Assembly: GCF_000013085.1 (NCBI RefSeq)
Contig: NC_007643.1
Location: 3,047,501-3,111,500, forward strand
DNA length: 64,000 nt
Direction: 5' to 3'
Source: Rhodospirillum rubrum ATCC 11170
GTDB lineage: Bacteria > Pseudomonadota > Alphaproteobacteria > Rhodospirillales > Rhodospirillaceae
Position numbers and translations under genes: made by a program
Notes under the pieces: generated by a model
What the model saw: the letters and a program-made list of their open reading frames with translations, nothing else
Databases searched by the model: none
What the model was told of the DNA's origin: nothing
Shown: positions 52,129 to 64,000 of the stretch, in pieces
How positions within the stretch are numbered: position 1 is the first letter of the stretch
How the letters are laid out: each line of letters starts with the position of its first letter

Positions 52129-52728
52129 CTACTCGGTGGCGCCAGCGGCGGCCGCGCCATCACGGCGAGCCACGATGTCGCCCACCTTCTTGCCGCGGCG
52201 CGCCGCGACCTGACGGGGAGCCTGGCTGTTGACCAGGGCATCGAAGGTCGCCTTGATCATGTTGTACGGGTTGGTGGTTCCCGTGCATTTGCCAACCACG
52301 TCCTGGACGCCCATGGTCTCGAAGACCGCGCGCATCGGACCGCCCGAGATGATGCCCGTACCGGCCGGAGCCGAACGCAGGGTCACCCAGCCGGCGCCGA
52401 AATGGCCGTTGGTGTCGTGGTGAAGCGTCCGACCCTCGCGCAGCGGCACCTTAATCATGGTGCGCTTGGCCTGGTCGGTCGCCTTGCGGATCGCCTCGGG
52501 AACTTCGCGGGCCTTACCGGTCCCGAAGCCGACGCGGCCCTTGCCGTCACCGACGACAACCAGGGCGGCGAAGGCGAAACGCCGACCGCCCTTGACCACC
52601 TTGGCGACGCGATTGATGTGAACGAGCTTGTCGAGGAACTCCTCGTCGCGCTCATCGCTCCGGGGAGACCGGTTGCGCTGGTCGTCGCCGCCGCGCTGGC
52701 GACGATCCGTGTTGGGTGTACGTGCCAT
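52129..52728 (-). CDS. rpsE: 30S ribosomal protein S5
   Basis: A 199-aa protein shaping the decoding region and mRNA entry. The double-stranded-RNA-like domain has [20 protein letters not shown] and [20 protein letters not shown]. The C-terminal domain has [18 protein letters not shown] and [17 protein letters not shown]. The N-terminus carries an extra charged extension ([18 protein letters not shown]). It is followed by rpmD after 11 bases. Confidence 0.98.
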   Translation of the reverse strand: MARTPNTDRRQRGGDDQRNRSPRSDERDEEFLDKLVHINRVAKVVKGGRRFAFAALVVVGDGKGRVGFGTGKAREVPEAIRKATDQAKRTMIKVPLREGRTLHHDTNGHFGAGWVTLRSAPAGTGIISGGPMRAVFETMGVQDVVGKCTGTTNPYNMIKATFDALVNSQAPRQVAARRGKKVGDIVARRDGAAAAGATE

Positions 52729-52738
52729 GCCTTATCCC

Positions 52739-53101
52739 CTAGAACGAAAGACCCGCCTCGCGGGCGGCATCCGCGAGAGCCTGAACGCGGCCGTGGTACT
52801 TATAGCCGCCGCGGTCGAAGACCACTTCGGTGTACCCGGCAGCCTTGGCGCGTTCGGCCAGAAGCTTACCCACTTCCGCGGCCGCGGCTTTGTCGCCACC
52901 CTTCGTCAGGTTTCCGCGCAACTCCTTATCGACGGTCGAGGCACTCACCAAGGTGCGCCCCTCGGCGTCGTCGATGATCTGGGCGTACATATGCTTGTTC
53001 GAGCGGAAAACCGACAAGCGCAGACGGCCCGCACTCTTCAGACGAATCTGATAGCGGTTCCGCGAGCGGCGCCGCTCGAAAAGTTCACTCGAGGACTTCA
53101 T
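52739..53101 (-). CDS. rplR: 50S ribosomal protein L18
   Basis: A 120-aa 5S-rRNA-binding protein. [20 protein letters not shown], the [20 protein letters not shown] strand and the C-terminal [20 protein letters not shown] signature are present. It sits between rplF and rpsE with gaps of about 10 bases. Confidence 0.98.
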   Translation of the reverse strand: MKSSSELFERRRSRNRYQIRLKSAGRLRLSVFRSNKHMYAQIIDDAEGRTLVSASTVDKELRGNLTKGGDKAAAAEVGKLLAERAKAAGYTEVVFDRGGYKYHGRVQALADAAREAGLSF

Positions 53102-53110
53102 CGTCGGCTC

Positions 53111-53644
53111 CTACTTCTTCTTGCCTTCCTTGCGGAGAATTTGCTCGCCGGCGTACTTCACGCCCTTGCCCTTGTAGGGCTCGGGGGAGCGGTAGCTACG
53201 AATCTCCGAGGCGATCTGGCCGACGCGCTGTTTGTCGACGCCCGAAATCTCAATCTGGTTGGGAGCCGGCGTGGTGATCTTCAGATCCTCGGGGATCGGA
53301 AAGTCCACGTCATGGGAGAACCCCAACGACAGCTTCAGCACTTTGCCCTGGGCGGCGGCCTTGTAGCCGACGCCAACCAGTTCCAGCTTGCGCGAGAAGC
53401 CTTCGCTGACGCCACGCACCAGATTGTTGATGCGGGCGCGGGTGGTTCCCCACTGCTGACGAGCGTGTTTGGTTTCGCTCAGCGGCTTGACCCAGATGAG
53501 GTTGTCCTCGAGCCGGGTCTCCACCTCGCCAGCGGCGGTATAAGTCATCTCGCCCAGCTTGCCCTTCGCCGTCACGACATTGTCTTTGACGGTGATGGTC
53601 ACGCCCGCGGGGACGGTGACGGGATATTTACCTACACGTGACAT
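53111..53644 (-). CDS. rplF: 50S ribosomal protein L6
   Basis: A 177-aa protein near the factor-binding site. Canonical start MSRVGKYPVTVPAGVTI at 53644; the open frame continues upstream into rpsH, but those residues are not conserved. It contains GTTRARINNLVRGVSEGF and the C-terminal signature PEPYKGKGVKYAGEQILRKE. It lies 17 bases after rpsH. Confidence 0.98.
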   Translation of the reverse strand: MSRVGKYPVTVPAGVTITVKDNVVTAKGKLGEMTYTAAGEVETRLEDNLIWVKPLSETKHARQQWGTTRARINNLVRGVSEGFSRKLELVGVGYKAAAQGKVLKLSLGFSHDVDFPIPEDLKITTPAPNQIEISGVDKQRVGQIASEIRSYRSPEPYKGKGVKYAGEQILRKEGKKK

Positions 53645-53660
53645 CGGATCCATCCCTTCC

Positions 53661-54059
53661 TTAGAACACGCGGCAAAGGACTTCGCCGCCCACATTGGCC
53701 TGACGGGCCTCGTGGTCGGACATCACGCCGCGCGGCGTGGACAGGATGGAAATGCCAAGGCCGTTATAAACCTTGGGCAGATCCTTGATCTTCGAGTAGA
53801 CGCGGCGGCCCGGCGTGGACACGCGGGCGATCTCGCGGATCACCGGCTCGCCCTCGTGGTACTTCAGCTCGACGCGCAGCTCGGCGATGCCCTTGCGGAC
53901 ATCAACCTTCTCGTAGCCGCGGATGTAGCCTTCGCGGATCAGAACGTCCAGAACGTTGGCGCGCATCGTCGAAGCCGGAGCCATGACGCTCGACTTGCGA
54001 GCGCGCTGGCCATTCCGGATACGGGTCAGCATATCGCCGATGGGATCAGACAAAGCCAT
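53661..54059 (-). CDS. rpsH: 30S ribosomal protein S8
   Basis: A 132-aa primary 16S rRNA-binding protein. [20 protein letters not shown] opens the protein, and [20 protein letters not shown] is the C-terminal signature. In E. coli S8 is the translational repressor of the spc operon; whether it does so here is inferred. It lies after rpsN with a 16-base gap. Confidence 0.98.
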   Translation of the reverse strand: MALSDPIGDMLTRIRNGQRARKSSVMAPASTMRANVLDVLIREGYIRGYEKVDVRKGIAELRVELKYHEGEPVIREIARVSTPGRRVYSKIKDLPKVYNGLGISILSTPRGVMSDHEARQANVGGEVLCRVF

Positions 54060-54075
54060 TGGTCGTGTCCTTCCC

Positions 54076-54381
54076 TTACCAGCTGGACTTTACCATGCCG
54101 GGGATCTGGCCCTGAGAGGCGAGATCGCGCAGCATGATGCGGCCGAGCTTGAACTTACGATAGACGCTGTGCGGGCGCCCCGTCAGTTCGCAGCGATTGT
54201 GAACGCGGGTCTTCGACCCGTTGCGCGGCAACTGGGCCAGCTTGAGAACCGCCTGAAAGCGATCCTCGGGCTCCAGGGCGCGGTCCTTGATCAGCGCCTT
54301 CAATTCGGCGCGCTTGCCGGCGTCACGCTTGGTCAAGCGCTCACGCTTCTTATTCCGTTCGACAGCGGAAATCTTTGCCAT
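54076..54381 (-). CDS. rpsN: 30S ribosomal protein S14, zinc-independent type
   Basis: A 101-aa long-form S14. The end [20 protein letters not shown] is followed by [18 protein letters not shown]. The CxxC...CxxC zinc motif of the short form is absent, so this is the zinc-independent (C-) type of E. coli. It lies between rplE and rpsH. Confidence 0.98.
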   Translation of the reverse strand: MAKISAVERNKKRERLTKRDAGKRAELKALIKDRALEPEDRFQAVLKLAQLPRNGSKTRVHNRCELTGRPHSVYRKFKLGRIMLRDLASQGQIPGMVKSSW

Positions 54382-54398
54382 TCCGAGGTCCCCCGCGC

Positions 54399-54938
54399 TT
54401 ACTTCATGAAGGGCATGGCGAAGCCTTCGAGAAGCGCCTTGGCTTCCTCGTCGGACTTCGCGCTGGTGCAGATCGTGATATCCATACCCCGGACCTTATC
54501 GACACGGTCGTAGTCGATCTCAGGGAAGACGATCTGCTCTTTCAGCCCCATATTGTAGTTGCCCCGGCCGTCGAAGCTCTTCGCGGAAACTCCGCGGAAG
54601 TCGCGAACGCGCGGCAGGGCGATGGTGACCAGACGGTCGAGGAACTCGAACATCCGATCACGGCGCAGCGTAACCTTACAGCCAACGATCATCTGCTCGC
54701 GAAGCTTGAAGGCCGCAATGGACTTCTTGGCGCGGGTGATGATCGGCTTCTGGCCGGAAATCGCCGTCATGTCGGTCAAGGCCCCTTCGATCAACTTGCG
54801 ATCCTGGGAGGCTTCACCAACACCCATGTTGATGACGATCTTCTCGAGGCGCGGAATTTCCATAACGTTGCCGTACTGGAACTTCTCCAACAGCGCCTTC
54901 TTGACGACCGTCTGGTAGTGCTCTTGCAAACGTGCCAT
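54399..54938 (-). CDS. rplE: 50S ribosomal protein L5
   Basis: A 179-aa 5S-rRNA-binding protein touching the P-site t[39 protein letters not shown] and the [20 protein letters not shown] region match the family. Start at ATG 54938 with GAGG...GGA upstream; it follows rplX by a few bases. Confidence 0.98.
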   Translation of the reverse strand: MARLQEHYQTVVKKALLEKFQYGNVMEIPRLEKIVINMGVGEASQDRKLIEGALTDMTAISGQKPIITRAKKSIAAFKLREQMIVGCKVTLRRDRMFEFLDRLVTIALPRVRDFRGVSAKSFDGRGNYNMGLKEQIVFPEIDYDRVDKVRGMDITICTSAKSDEEAKALLEGFAMPFMK

Positions 54939-54946
54939 GTCCAACC

Positions 54947-55267
54947 TCAACCGTCGATGACGTCGCCGGACCGCTTCGCGTAGCGGACCTTGCGACCGTC
55001 TTCCAGGACCTTGAACCCGACGCGGGTCGGCGACCCATCCTTCGGATCCTCGTGGGCGACGTTGGAGACGTGGATGGACGCTTCCTTCTCGACGATGCCG
55101 CCGGCGGCGGTGTTGGTCGGGCGGGTGTGGCGCTTGACCACATTCACGCCCTGAACGACCACACGGCCTTCCTTGGGAATCGCCTTGAGCACTTCGCCGC
55201 GCTTGCCCTTGTCCTTGCCGGCGAGGACGACCACCTTGTCGCCCTTTTTGATCTTGGCGGCAGACAT
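54947..55267 (-). CDS. rplX: 50S ribosomal protein L24
   Basis: A 106-aa early assembly protein. The KOW motif [20 protein letters not shown] is at residues 7-26, and [13 protein letters not shown] and [15 protein letters not shown] follow. The ATG at 55267 overlaps the rplN TGA by one base (TGATG), nine bases after GGAGGTG. A GTG one codon upstream is less likely. Confidence 0.97.
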   Translation of the reverse strand: MSAAKIKKGDKVVVLAGKDKGKRGEVLKAIPKEGRVVVQGVNVVKRHTRPTNTAAGGIVEKEASIHVSNVAHEDPKDGSPTRVGFKVLEDGRKVRYAKRSGDVIDG

Positions 55268-55635
55268 CACAGCACCTCCGGAGCCAGCGAGATGATCTTC
55301 ATGAACTTGCGGGCGCGCAGTTCGCGCACCACCGGTCCGAAGATGCGGGTTCCGATCGGCTCGTTCTGCTTGTTGAGCAGAACGGCGGCATTGCGGTCAA
55401 ACCGGATCGACGTGCCATCGGGGCGACGGATTTCCTTGGCGGTGCGAACGATGACGGCGCGATGGACGTCACCCTTCTTCACGCGGCCACGGGGAATCGC
55501 TTCCTTGACCGAAACGACGATGATATCGCCAACCCCGGCGATCATTCGCTTCGAGCCACCAAGGACCTTGATGCACTGCACCTGACGGGCGCCCGAATTA
55601 TCGGCGACATCGAGCCTAGTTTGCATCTGAATCAT
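55267..55635 (-). CDS. rplN: 50S ribosomal protein L14
   Basis: A 122-aa subunit-interface protein. The start [19 protein letters not shown], the [20 protein letters not shown] strand and [20 protein letters not shown] are canonical. It follows rpsQ with a 65-base gap. Confidence 0.98.
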   Translation of the reverse strand: MIQMQTRLDVADNSGARQVQCIKVLGGSKRMIAGVGDIIVVSVKEAIPRGRVKKGDVHRAVIVRTAKEIRRPDGTSIRFDRNAAVLLNKQNEPIGTRIFGPVVRELRARKFMKIISLAPEVL

Positions 55636-55700
55636 TGTTTTATATCCTTTTATTCACGGATGGTTACCAGTGAACCCCGATGCAACGGGTTCCTCCGGTC

Positions 55701-55940
55701 CTATTCCGCGTTATCCAGAACGACTTCCCAGGTCTTGCGACGGGAGATCGGGGCGCATTCACGAATGCGCACCAGGTCGCCGATCTTGAACTGGTTCAGC
55801 TCGTCATGCGCCGCAAATTTCTTGGTGCGCTTGATGAACTTTTTGTAGACGGCGTGCTTGAAGCGACGTTCTACCTGAACAACGATGGTCTTGTCCATCT
55901 TATCGCTAACGACAACACCCTGCATAATGCGCTTAGGCAT
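55701..55940 (-). CDS. rpsQ: 30S ribosomal protein S17
   Basis: A 79-aa primary 16S rRNA-binding protein. [20 protein letters not shown] and the [20 protein letters not shown] signature are present. It lies between rpmC and rplN. Confidence 0.98.
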   Translation of the reverse strand: MPKRIMQGVVVSDKMDKTIVVQVERRFKHAVYKKFIKRTKKFAAHDELNQFKIGDLVRIRECAPISRRKTWEVVLDNAE

Positions 55941-55962
55941 ATTCCAGCTCCCTTCCCGCGCC

Positions 55963-56169
55963 TTATTTCGCCTGGGGAGCGCGGTTGCGCTCGCCCCGGA
56001 CGGATTTGATGCGGGCGATTTCGCGACGCACCGTGCGGACGCGGGCGGTGTTTTCGAGCTGCCCGCTCGCGGCCTGGAAGCGCAGGTTGAACTGCTCCTT
56101 CTTCAGCTCGAGAAGCGAGTCCTTGAGCTGATCGTCGGTCTTGGACCGGGTATCCTCTGCGGCCGACAT
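55963..56169 (-). CDS. rpmC: 50S ribosomal protein L29
   Basis: A 68-aa two-helix protein at the exit tunnel, a docking site for SRP and trigger factor. [20 protein letters not shown] and the [19 protein letters not shown] signature are clear. Start at ATG 56169, seven bases after GGAGG; an in-frame TTG two codons upstream overlaps the rplP stop and is unlikely. Confidence 0.97.
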   Translation of the reverse strand: MSAAEDTRSKTDDQLKDSLLELKKEQFNLRFQAASGQLENTARVRTVRREIARIKSVRGERNRAPQAK

Positions 56170-56171
56170 AT

Positions 56172-56588
56172 TCAAACCTCCCCGATCCGGGCAATGAACT
56201 TGGTCTTCAGCGGCAGCTTGGCGGCGGCGAGTTCAAACGCGCCGCGCGCGATGTCCTCGGGAACGCCGTCGAGCTCGAACATGACGCGGCCGGGCTTGAC
56301 GCGGGCCACCCAGAACTCGGGCGAGCCCTTACCCGATCCCATGCGGACTTCGGCCGGCTTCTTCGACACCGGCACATCCGGGAAAATACGGATCCAGAGG
56401 CGCCCCTGGCGCTTCATGTGACGGGTGATGGCGCGGCGTGCCGCTTCGATCTGGCGCGCGGTGACGCGCTCGGGCTCAACGGCCTTAAGGCCGAAGGACC
56501 CGAAGTTCAGATCAGTACCGCCCTTGGCCAGACCGTGGATACGGCCCTTATGCTGCTTGCGGAACTTCGTGCGCTTCGGTGAAAGCAT
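56172..56588 (-). CDS. rplP: 50S ribosomal protein L16
   Basis: A 138-aa protein at the A-site and assembly checkpoint. [20 protein letters not shown], the [20 protein letters not shown] motif and [20 protein letters not shown] are canonical. It lies between rpsC and rpmC. Confidence 0.98.
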   Translation of the reverse strand: MLSPKRTKFRKQHKGRIHGLAKGGTDLNFGSFGLKAVEPERVTARQIEAARRAITRHMKRQGRLWIRIFPDVPVSKKPAEVRMGSGKGSPEFWVARVKPGRVMFELDGVPEDIARGAFELAAAKLPLKTKFIARIGEV

Positions 56589-56607
56589 CGTCTACTCCGT
56601 TCCTCTC

Positions 56608-57279
56608 TCAGCGGCCCTGGTCCTGGGAGCGCTTATCTTGGGCCATGGGATCGTGTTCCATGATCTCGCCCTTGAACACCCAGACTTTAACGCCACAGAC
56701 GCCATAGGTGGTGTGGGCCGCGGCGGTGCCGTAGTCCACGTCCGCACGCAGGGTATGCAACGGCACGCGACCTTCGCGATACCATTCGGTGCGGGCGATT
56801 TCCGCGCCACCCAGACGGCCACCACAGTTGATTCGGATGCCCAGGGCCCCCAGACGCATCGCCGACTGAACGGCGCGCTTCATGGCGCGGCGGAAGGCGA
56901 CGCGACGCTCGAGCTGCTGGGCGATATTCTCGGCCACCAACTGGGCGTCGAGCTCCGGCTTACGGATTTCGACGATGTTGAGGTGAACCTCGTTGCCCGT
57001 CATCACCTGCAGCTTCTTGCGCAGGTTCTCGATGTCCTGGCCCTTCTTGCCGATCACCACGCCCGGACGGGCGGTATGGATGGTGATGCGGGCCTTCTTG
57101 GCCGGACGTTCGATGACGATCCGCGAGACGCCGGCCTGGGCCAGCTTGCTCTTCAGATACTTCTTGATCGCCAGATCCTGGTGCAGCAGCGACGCATAGT
57201 CGCGGCCGGCGAACCAGCGGGAGTCCCACGTCCGGTTGATACCAAGACGCAGCCCGATCGGATTGACTTTCTGTCCCAT
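56608..57279 (-). CDS. rpsC: 30S ribosomal protein S3
   Basis: A 223-aa mRNA-entry-channel protein with an N-terminal KH domain. It contains [38 protein letters not shown] and the C-terminal signature [20 protein letters not shown]. The ATG overlaps the rplV TAA by one base (TAATG). Confidence 0.98.
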   Translation of the reverse strand: MGQKVNPIGLRLGINRTWDSRWFAGRDYASLLHQDLAIKKYLKSKLAQAGVSRIVIERPAKKARITIHTARPGVVIGKKGQDIENLRKKLQVMTGNEVHLNIVEIRKPELDAQLVAENIAQQLERRVAFRRAMKRAVQSAMRLGALGIRINCGGRLGGAEIARTEWYREGRVPLHTLRADVDYGTAAAHTTYGVCGVKVWVFKGEIMEHDPMAQDKRSQDQGR

Positions 57280-57659
57280 TACGCCGTCTCCCCCCGCTCG
57301 CGCACCACGATGGTCAGATTGCTGAAAGGCTTCAGGATCTTACCCACGCGGCCACGGGCCCGGGCCCGCCAACGCTTCAAAACCATCGCCTTGCCCACAT
57401 AAGCCTCGGAGACGATCAGCTGATCGACGTCGAGCTGGTGGTTGTTCTCGGCATTGGCGATCGCGGACTGAAGGGTCTTCTTGACCGTATCGGCCATCCG
57501 ACGCTTCGAGAAGGTGAGCTCCGCCAGGGCGCGCTCCGCGGTCTTACCGCGGATCGACTCGGCCACCAGATTGAGCTTGTAGGGGCTGGTCCGGATCATC
57601 TTGGTGATGGCCCGGGCTTCGGTGTCGGCCAGCCGCCGTTCGGTTGCCTGCTTGCCCAT
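57279..57659 (-). CDS. rplV: 50S ribosomal protein L22
   Basis: A 126-aa protein lining the exit tunnel, where changes in its beta-hairpin give macrolide resistance in other bacteria. [40 protein letters not shown] and [20 protein letters not shown] are present. It follows rpsS after two bases. Confidence 0.98.
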   Translation of the reverse strand: MGKQATERRLADTEARAITKMIRTSPYKLNLVAESIRGKTAERALAELTFSKRRMADTVKKTLQSAIANAENNHQLDVDQLIVSEAYVGKAMVLKRWRARARGRVGKILKPFSNLTIVVRERGETA

Positions 57660-57661
57660 GG

Positions 57662-57940
57662 TTACTTCCTCTTCGCCTTCTTATCGGCGGCGTGACCGTA
57701 ATAGGTCCGCGTAGGGGCGAATTCCCCGAACTTATGACCGACCATCTGCTCGGTCACCAGGACCGGCACGAACTTCTGGCCGTTGTACACGCCAAAGGTC
57801 AAACCCACGAACTGCGGCATGATCGTCGACCGGCGCGACCAGATCTTGATGACCTCGTTGCGACCGGAGGAGCGTGCCTTTTCGGCCTTGTTGAGGAGGT
57901 ATCCGTCAATGAACGGACCTTTCCATACGGAACGAGCCAC
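57662..57940 (-). CDS. rpsS: 30S ribosomal protein S19, GTG start
   Basis: A 92-aa 30S head protein. [40 protein letters not shown] and [20 protein letters not shown] are conserved. The start codon is GTG (complement CAC at 57938-57940). It lies between rplB and rplV. Confidence 0.98.
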   Translation of the reverse strand: MARSVWKGPFIDGYLLNKAEKARSSGRNEVIKIWSRRSTIMPQFVGLTFGVYNGQKFVPVLVTEQMVGHKFGEFAPTRTYYGHAADKKAKRK

Positions 57941-57952
57941 GGCGACTACTCC

Positions 57953-58792
57953 TTAACGCTTCTTCTTGGCGAGGTGGCGGGAACGCATAATCAGCGAATC
58001 CGTCTTCTTGTTCGAGCGGGTGCGCTTGCCCTTGGTCGGCTTGCCCCACGGGGTGACCGGATGACGGCCTCCCGAGGTGCGGCCTTCACCACCACCATGG
58101 GGGTGGTCGACCGGGTTCATCACCACGCCGCGAACGTGCGGACGACGGCCCATCCAGCGCGAGCGGCCGGCCTTGCCGAGCTTTTCGTTCTGGTTGTCCG
58201 GGTTGGACACCGCGCCAACCGTCGCCAGGCATTCGCCGCGCACCAGGCGCAGCTCGCCAGACGACAAGCGGAGCTGGGCGTAGCCCGCATCCTTGCCGAT
58301 CAGCTGGGCATAGCAACCGGCCGAGCGGGCCAACTGGCCACCCTTGCCGGGCTTCATCTCCACATTGTGGATGATGGTGCCCACGGGCATGTTCTTCAAA
58401 GGCATGGCGTTGCCGGGCTTGATATCGGCGCGGTCGGCCGAGATCACCGCGTCGCCGACCTGCAGGCGCTGCGGCGCCAGGATGTAGGTCTGCTCGCCAT
58501 CCTCATAGGTGATGAGGGCGATGAACGCCGTACGGTTGGGATCGTACTCCAACCGCTCGACGCGACCGGCCACATCGACCTTGGTGCGCTTGAAATCGAT
58601 CAGGCGATAGCGGCGCTTGTTGCCGCCACCGCGCCACCACGACGTGACCCGGCCATGGTTGTTGCGGCCGCCGGTCTTGACCAGACCTTCGGTCAGCTTC
58701 TTGACCGGCTTACCCTTGTACAGATCGGACCGGTCAACAAGGACCAGATTCCGCATACCGGGGGTCACCGGATTGTACTGCTTGAGAGCCAT
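57953..58792 (-). CDS. rplB: 50S ribosomal protein L2
   Basis: A 279-aa protein near the peptidyl-transferase centre. [40 protein letters not shown] and the signature [20 protein letters not shown], containing the functionally important His, are present. It starts three bases after the rplW stop. Confidence 0.98.
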   Translation of the reverse strand: MALKQYNPVTPGMRNLVLVDRSDLYKGKPVKKLTEGLVKTGGRNNHGRVTSWWRGGGNKRRYRLIDFKRTKVDVAGRVERLEYDPNRTAFIALITYEDGEQTYILAPQRLQVGDAVISADRADIKPGNAMPLKNMPVGTIIHNVEMKPGKGGQLARSAGCYAQLIGKDAGYAQLRLSSGELRLVRGECLATVGAVSNPDNQNEKLGKAGRSRWMGRRPHVRGVVMNPVDHPHGGGEGRTSGGRHPVTPWGKPTKGKRTRSNKKTDSLIMRSRHLAKKKR

Positions 58793-58795
58793 CGG

Positions 58796-59110
58796 TTAGA
58801 TCCCCGTCGTCACGTCGATGGAGTGTCCCTCGGCCAGGGTCACGATAGCCTTCTTGGTATCGGACCGCTTACCGACGGTTCCGCGGAAGCGCTTGACCTT
58901 GCCCTTCGAACGGAGCGTGTTGACCGCCTTCACCTTGACCTTGAACAGGCCTTCGACGGCCGCCTTGATCTCGGGCTTGGTGGCATCGAGGGGAACGCGG
59001 AAGATCACCTGACCGTGCTCGCCGATCAGGGTGGCCTTTTCCGTGATCACCGGCGCCCGCACGATATCGTACTTGCGCTCCTCGCTGATCTTAACCTCGG
59101 TCATGCTCAT
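58796..59110 (-). CDS. rplW: 50S ribosomal protein L23
   Basis: A 104-aa exit-tunnel protein that docks trigger factor and [23 protein letters not shown] and the C-terminal [20 protein letters not shown] match the family. The first ATG (59110) overlaps the rplD TGA (ATGA) with GAGGAG upstream; a second in-frame ATG at 59104 is possible. Confidence 0.97.
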   Translation of the reverse strand: MSMTEVKISEERKYDIVRAPVITEKATLIGEHGQVIFRVPLDATKPEIKAAVEGLFKVKVKAVNTLRSKGKVKRFRGTVGKRSDTKKAIVTLAEGHSIDVTTGI

Positions 59111-59727
59111 TGCAGACGCTCCTCAAGGTGCTTCACGGCCTCCTTGGTAAGCACCAGGGTGTCGCGGCGCAGGATATCGTAGACGTTGGCGCCCTGCTGG
59201 GGCAGCACGTCCAGACCGATGATGTTGCGCGCGGCCAGGGCGAACTTCTCATTCACCTCGGGACCGTCGATGAACAGAACCTTCTCCAGCCCCAGAACTT
59301 TCAGCTGGGCCAGCAGGTCCTTGGTCTTGCCGGACTCGCTGATCGCCTGATCAAGGACGATGAGCTGGCCGGCCTGGGCCTTGGCCGACAGCGCGGTCTT
59401 CAGACCGAGCTTGCGGACCTTCTTATTCAGATCATGGGCGTGGGAACGCACGACCGGTCCGAAGATCGTCGCGCCACCGCGGAACTGCGGGCTGCGCTTC
59501 GATCCCTGGCGGGCATGACCCGTACCCTTCTGCTTGAAGGGCTTCGCCGTGGTTCCGGAGATCTCGCTGATCCCCTTGGTCTTATGGGTTCCAGCCTGAC
59601 GGCGGGCCAATTGCCACCGCACCATCCGGTGCAGCAGGTCGGTGCGGACCGGCAGCCCGAAGACGGAATCGGACAGCTCGATCGAGCCCGCGTCCTTGCC
59701 GTCCAGTGTCTTAACGTCGCACTTCAT
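59107..59727 (-). CDS. rplD: 50S ribosomal protein L4
   Basis: A 206-aa protein whose loop lines the exit tunnel. It has [40 protein letters not shown] and [20 protein letters not shown]. In E. coli L4 represses the S10 operon by attenuation and translational control; the hairpin leader before rpsJ is a place where this could act here, but that is inference. Confidence 0.98.
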   Translation of the reverse strand: MKCDVKTLDGKDAGSIELSDSVFGLPVRTDLLHRMVRWQLARRQAGTHKTKGISEISGTTAKPFKQKGTGHARQGSKRSPQFRGGATIFGPVVRSHAHDLNKKVRKLGLKTALSAKAQAGQLIVLDQAISESGKTKDLLAQLKVLGLEKVLFIDGPEVNEKFALAARNIIGLDVLPQQGANVYDILRRDTLVLTKEAVKHLEERLQ

Positions 59728-59733
59728 CGGACC

Positions 59734-60441
59734 TTATTCCTTCTCGCCATCGACGGCCGCCTCGACCGCGGCCTTCAGGCCGGCGGGAAGGGGAACCCCC
59801 TCGGGCAGCTTCTTCTTCACCGCGTCGCGCACTTCGAGCCAGGCGCCATCGGCACCGGGAACGGATCCCTTAACCAGAATCAGGCCGCGATCGGCGTCGG
59901 TCGCGACGACGGTCAGGCTCTGCTGGGTGATACGGGTATCGCCCATGTGGCCGGCCATCTTCTTGCCCTTGAACACACGGCCCGGGTCCTGACACTGACC
60001 CGTGGAACCATGGGAACGATGGCTGACGGAAACGCCGTGGGTGGCTTCCAACCCGCGGAAATTGTGGCGCTTCATCGCGCCGGCAAAGCCCTTGCCGATG
60101 GTGGTACCGGCGATGTCGACCTTCTGGCCGGCCACGAAATGGGCCGCCGAAAGCTCGGCTCCGGGTTCCAGCAGGCAGTCCTCGCTGACGCGGAACTCCA
60201 CCACCTTCTTTTTAGGCTCGACCTTGGCGGCGGCGAAATGGCCGCGCATGGCCTTAGAGGTACGCTTGACCTTGGCGACACCCGCGCCAAGCTGGACGGC
60301 CGTATAGCCGTCCGTCTCAGAGGTCCGCACGGCAACCACCTGACAGGCCTCGACCTTCAGGACGGTGACGGGGACGTGAGTGCCCTCATCGGTGAAGAGG
60401 CGGGTCATCCCCACCTTCTGGGCGATAAGACCGGAACGCAT
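59734..60441 (-). CDS. rplC: 50S ribosomal protein L3
   Basis: A 235-aa early assembly protein. [20 protein letters not shown], the signature [20 protein letters not shown] and [20 protein letters not shown] are conserved. The glutamine in the GQ segment is the residue methylated by PrmB in E. coli. The C-terminus carries an alanine-rich extension. Confidence 0.98.
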   Translation of the reverse strand: MRSGLIAQKVGMTRLFTDEGTHVPVTVLKVEACQVVAVRTSETDGYTAVQLGAGVAKVKRTSKAMRGHFAAAKVEPKKKVVEFRVSEDCLLEPGAELSAAHFVAGQKVDIAGTTIGKGFAGAMKRHNFRGLEATHGVSVSHRSHGSTGQCQDPGRVFKGKKMAGHMGDTRITQQSLTVVATDADRGLILVKGSVPGADGAWLEVRDAVKKKLPEGVPLPAGLKAAVEAAVDGEKE

Positions 60442-60468
60442 GTCCGAATTCCTTGCTCGTTCTTCGCT

Positions 60469-60777
<309 letters not shown>

Positions 60778-60824
60778 GACCGTGGTCCGATCTAGCTTTC
60801 AACAAAACGTTCATCAAATACGAT

Positions 60825-60859
60825 GGGCGCCCGCAGTGGCCATGCCTGCGCGGGCGCCC
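60825..60859 (-). terminator. Hairpin between tuf and rpsJ
   Basis: GGGCGCCCGC (60825-60834) pairs perfectly with GCGGGCGCCC (60850-60859). On the minus strand it lies 13 bases after the tuf stop and is followed by ATCGTATTTG, which is not a full U tract. It may be a partial terminator, processing site or leader structure for the S10 operon. Confidence 0.55.
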
Positions 60860-60872
60860 GGTAGGTTTTTTC

Positions 60873-62063
<1,191 letters not shown>

Positions 62064-62093
62064 TCTTTTTTCTCTCCGTCCTCGACGTTGGCG

Positions 62094-64000
62094 TCAACCG
62101 GCCATCTTGGCGCGGATTTCCTCGGACACGTTGTTGGGCACTTCAGAGTAGTGATCGAAGTGCATGGTGTACTGGGCGCGACCCTGGCTCATCGACCGCA
62201 GGGTGTTCACATAGCCGAACATATTGGCCAGCGGCACCATCGCCCCGATGACACGGGCGTTGCCGCGCTGGTCCATGCCCAGAATATTGCCGCGGCGGCT
62301 GTTCAGATCGCCGATGACATCGCCCATGTAATCTTCCGGCGTCACCACCTCGACCTTCATGATCGGCTCGAGCAGCTTCGGACCGGCCTTGGGCAGACCT
62401 TCGCGGAAGGCGGCGCGGGCGGCGATTTCGAAGGCGAGCACGCTCGAGTCAACGTCGTGATACCCGCCGTCGATCAGCGACGCCTTCATGTCGGTCACCG
62501 GGAACCCGGCGATCACGCCGGTGTCGATGGCCGACTTCAGGCCCTTTTCCACGCCAGGGATGTATTCCTTGGGCACGGAACCGCCAACGATCTTGCTCTC
62601 GAACTGATAGCCCGAGCCCGGGGGCAGCGGCGAGAAGGTGATCGACACCTTCGCGAACTGACCCGATCCACCCGACTGCTTCTTGTGGACGTAATCGACG
62701 GTGAAGACCTTCGAAATCGTCTCACGATAAGCCACCTGGGGAGCGCCGACCGAGCACTCGACCTTGAACTCGCGCTTCATGCGGTCGACCAGGATCTCGA
62801 GATGGAGCTCGCCCATGCCCTTGATCACGGTCTGGCCGCTTTCGGAGTCGCTGGCGACGCGGAAAGAGGGGTCTTCGGCGGCCAGCCGGGCCAGCGCCAT
62901 GCCCATCTTCTCGACGTCGGCCTTGGTCTTGGGCTCGACGGCAACCTCGATCACCGGCTCGGGGAATTCCATGCGCTCAAGGATCACCGGCTTGATGGTG
63001 TCCGACAGCGTGTCACCCGTGGTGGTGTCCTTGAGACCGACGATGGCGACGATGTCGCCGGCGCCCGCCCACTTGATTTCCTCACGGTTGTTGGCGTGCA
63101 TGAGCAGCATGCGACCGATGCGCTCGCGCTTGTCCTTGACCGTGTTCTGAACGTAGGAGCCGCTTTCCACGGTGCCCGAATAGACGCGGGCGAAGGTCAG
63201 CGAACCGACGAACGGGTCGTTCATGATCTTGAAGGCGAGGGCCGAGAACGGCTCGTCGTCGGAGCAGCCGCGGATCACGTCCTCATGGGTCTCGGGGATC
63301 AGGCCGTGAATGGCCGGAACATCGAGCGGCGAGGGCAGGAAGTCGACGACGGCGTCGAGCATCGGCTGCACACCCTTGTTCTTGAAGGACGAGCCGTTCA
63401 GAACCGGCACGAACTTCATCGCAATGGTGCCCTTGCGGATGCACTTCTTGAGAGTCTCCTCGTCGGGCTCGACGCCCTCGAGGTAGGCTTCCATGGCCGC
63501 GTCGTCCATTTCGACGGCGGTCTCAAGCAGCTTCTCGCGATACTCGGCGGCCTTCTCGGCGTATTCGGCCGGGATGTCGACGTAATCGAAATGCGCCCCC
63601 AGATCTTCGGAGTGCCAGATCACCGCCTTCATCTTGATCAGGTCGATGACGCCGGCGTAATCGGATTCCGAACCGATCGGCAGGTTGATGACCAGCGGAA
63701 CCGCGCCAAGACGATCGATGATCATGTCGACGCAGCGGTAGAAGTCCGCGCCGATGCGATCCATCTTGTTGACGAAGCACATGCGGGGAACTTTGTACTT
63801 GTCGGCCTGGCGCCACACGGTCTCGGACTGCGGCTCGACGCCGGCCACCGAATCGAACACGGCGATCGCACCATCAAGGACGCGCAAGGAGCGCTCGACC
63901 TCGATGGTGAAATCAACGTGGCCCGGGGTGTCGATGATATTCACCCGATTCTCACGCCAGAACGCGGTCGTTGCGGCAGACGTGATGGTGATGCCGCGTT
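62094..64000 (-). CDS. fusA: Elongation factor G (start outside window)
   Basis: Translocase GTPase of the ribosome. The window edge cuts off the N-terminus including the P-loop. The visible part begins in the switch I region ([14 protein letters not shown]) and has G3 [16 protein letters not shown] and G4 [14 protein letters not shown]. Domains II-V follow with [17 protein letters not shown] and [15 protein letters not shown] near the C-terminus. About 635 of some 690-700 residues are present. It is followed by tuf in the standard str-operon order. Confidence 0.98.
   Translation of the reverse strand, partial: RGITITSAATTAFWRENRVNIIDTPGHVDFTIEVERSLRVLDGAIAVFDSVAGVEPQSETVWRQADKYKVPRMCFVNKMDRIGADFYRCVDMIIDRLGAVPLVINLPIGSESDYAGVIDLIKMKAVIWHSEDLGAHFDYVDIPAEYAEKAAEYREKLLETAVEMDDAAMEAYLEGVEPDEETLKKCIRKGTIAMKFVPVLNGSSFKNKGVQPMLDAVVDFLPSPLDVPAIHGLIPETHEDVIRGCSDDEPFSALAFKIMNDPFVGSLTFARVYSGTVESGSYVQNTVKDKRERIGRMLLMHANNREEIKWAGAGDIVAIVGLKDTTTGDTLSDTIKPVILERMEFPEPVIEVAVEPKTKADVEKMGMALARLAAEDPSFRVASDSESGQTVIKGMGELHLEILVDRMKREFKVECSVGAPQVAYRETISKVFTVDYVHKKQSGGSGQFAKVSITFSPLPPGSGYQFESKIVGGSVPKEYIPGVEKGLKSAIDTGVIAGFPVTDMKASLIDGGYHDVDSSVLAFEIAARAAFREGLPKAGPKLLEPIMKVEVVTPEDYMGDVIGDLNSRRGNILGMDQRGNARVIGAMVPLANMFGYVNTLRSMSQGRAQYTMHFDHYSEVPNNVSEEIRAKMAG

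Overview
This window is GC-rich chromosomal DNA from an alphaproteobacterium, most likely a Rhodospirillales member close to Rhodospirillum rubrum. The evidence is the strong GC bias, the dxs-tlyA pair, an ATP12-type F1-ATPase chaperone, a short adenylate kinase without the LID insert, a CobC-type cobalamin enzyme, and the complete tuf-S10-spc-alpha ribosomal series. The species name rests on recall of these families; no database search was made.

Region 1 (1-17.3 kb) is mostly housekeeping and short transcription units. It runs: dxs (5'-truncated by the window edge) with tlyA; sppA; a small unknown protein; fabI-aroC; a YihY-type membrane protein; a CbpA/DnaJ-like chaperone; pdxH; a CDF metal exporter; a metallo-beta-lactamase-fold protein; a ROK sugar kinase coupled to a flavin-reductase-like protein; a peptidoglycan-binding lipoprotein; an ECF-transporter T+A pair (CbiQ/CbiO type) with no substrate-binding component beside it; and two tandem, overlapping Crp/Fnr regulators with FNR-type recognition helices but no FNR cysteine cluster.

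Region 2 (17.5-24.2 kb) looks like an accessory surface-glycan island. It holds a large HAD-type protein, three unrelated SAM-methyltransferase-like proteins (one with a TPR-like N-terminus), a capsule-synthesis-like protein and several AT-rich patches. One methyltransferase gene changes composition within its own coding sequence.

Region 3 (24.2-37.4 kb) mixes metabolic and stress genes: an epoxide-hydrolase-like protein; a secreted GDPD phosphodiesterase; a tightly coupled DUF2249 / heme-copper-like membrane protein / hemerythrin trio suggestive of nitric-oxide or oxygen handling; a secreted DUF3179 protein carrying a 27-bp minisatellite; an L-2-hydroxyglutarate-oxidase-like flavoprotein coupled to a GH114-like secreted protein; an Hpt-domain protein coupled to cobC; a methyltransferase; acyP; yciB; and ATP12. 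The start region of the DUF2249 gene lies inside a terminator-like hairpin, which I consider the most interesting regulatory arrangement in the window.

Region 4 (37.4-46.4 kb, minus strand) carries an HtrA/DegP protease, a membrane diguanylate cyclase, rarA, rluC, a phosphoglycolate-phosphatase-like HAD protein and a large AsmA protein, ending in a strong intrinsic terminator.

Region 5 (46.4-64 kb, minus strand) is the translation block. In transcription order it is fusA (truncated by the window edge), tuf, rpsJ, rplC, rplD, rplW, rplB, rpsS, rplV, rpsC, rplP, rpmC, rpsQ, rplN, rplX, rplE, rpsN, rpsH, rplF, rplR, rpsE, rpmD, rplO, secY, adk, then an internal intrinsic terminator, then rpsM (TTG start), rpsK, rpoA, rplQ and a final terminator. 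No tRNA, rRNA, CRISPR array, insertion sequence or prophage was recognised. I found no obviously new defence or mobile system.
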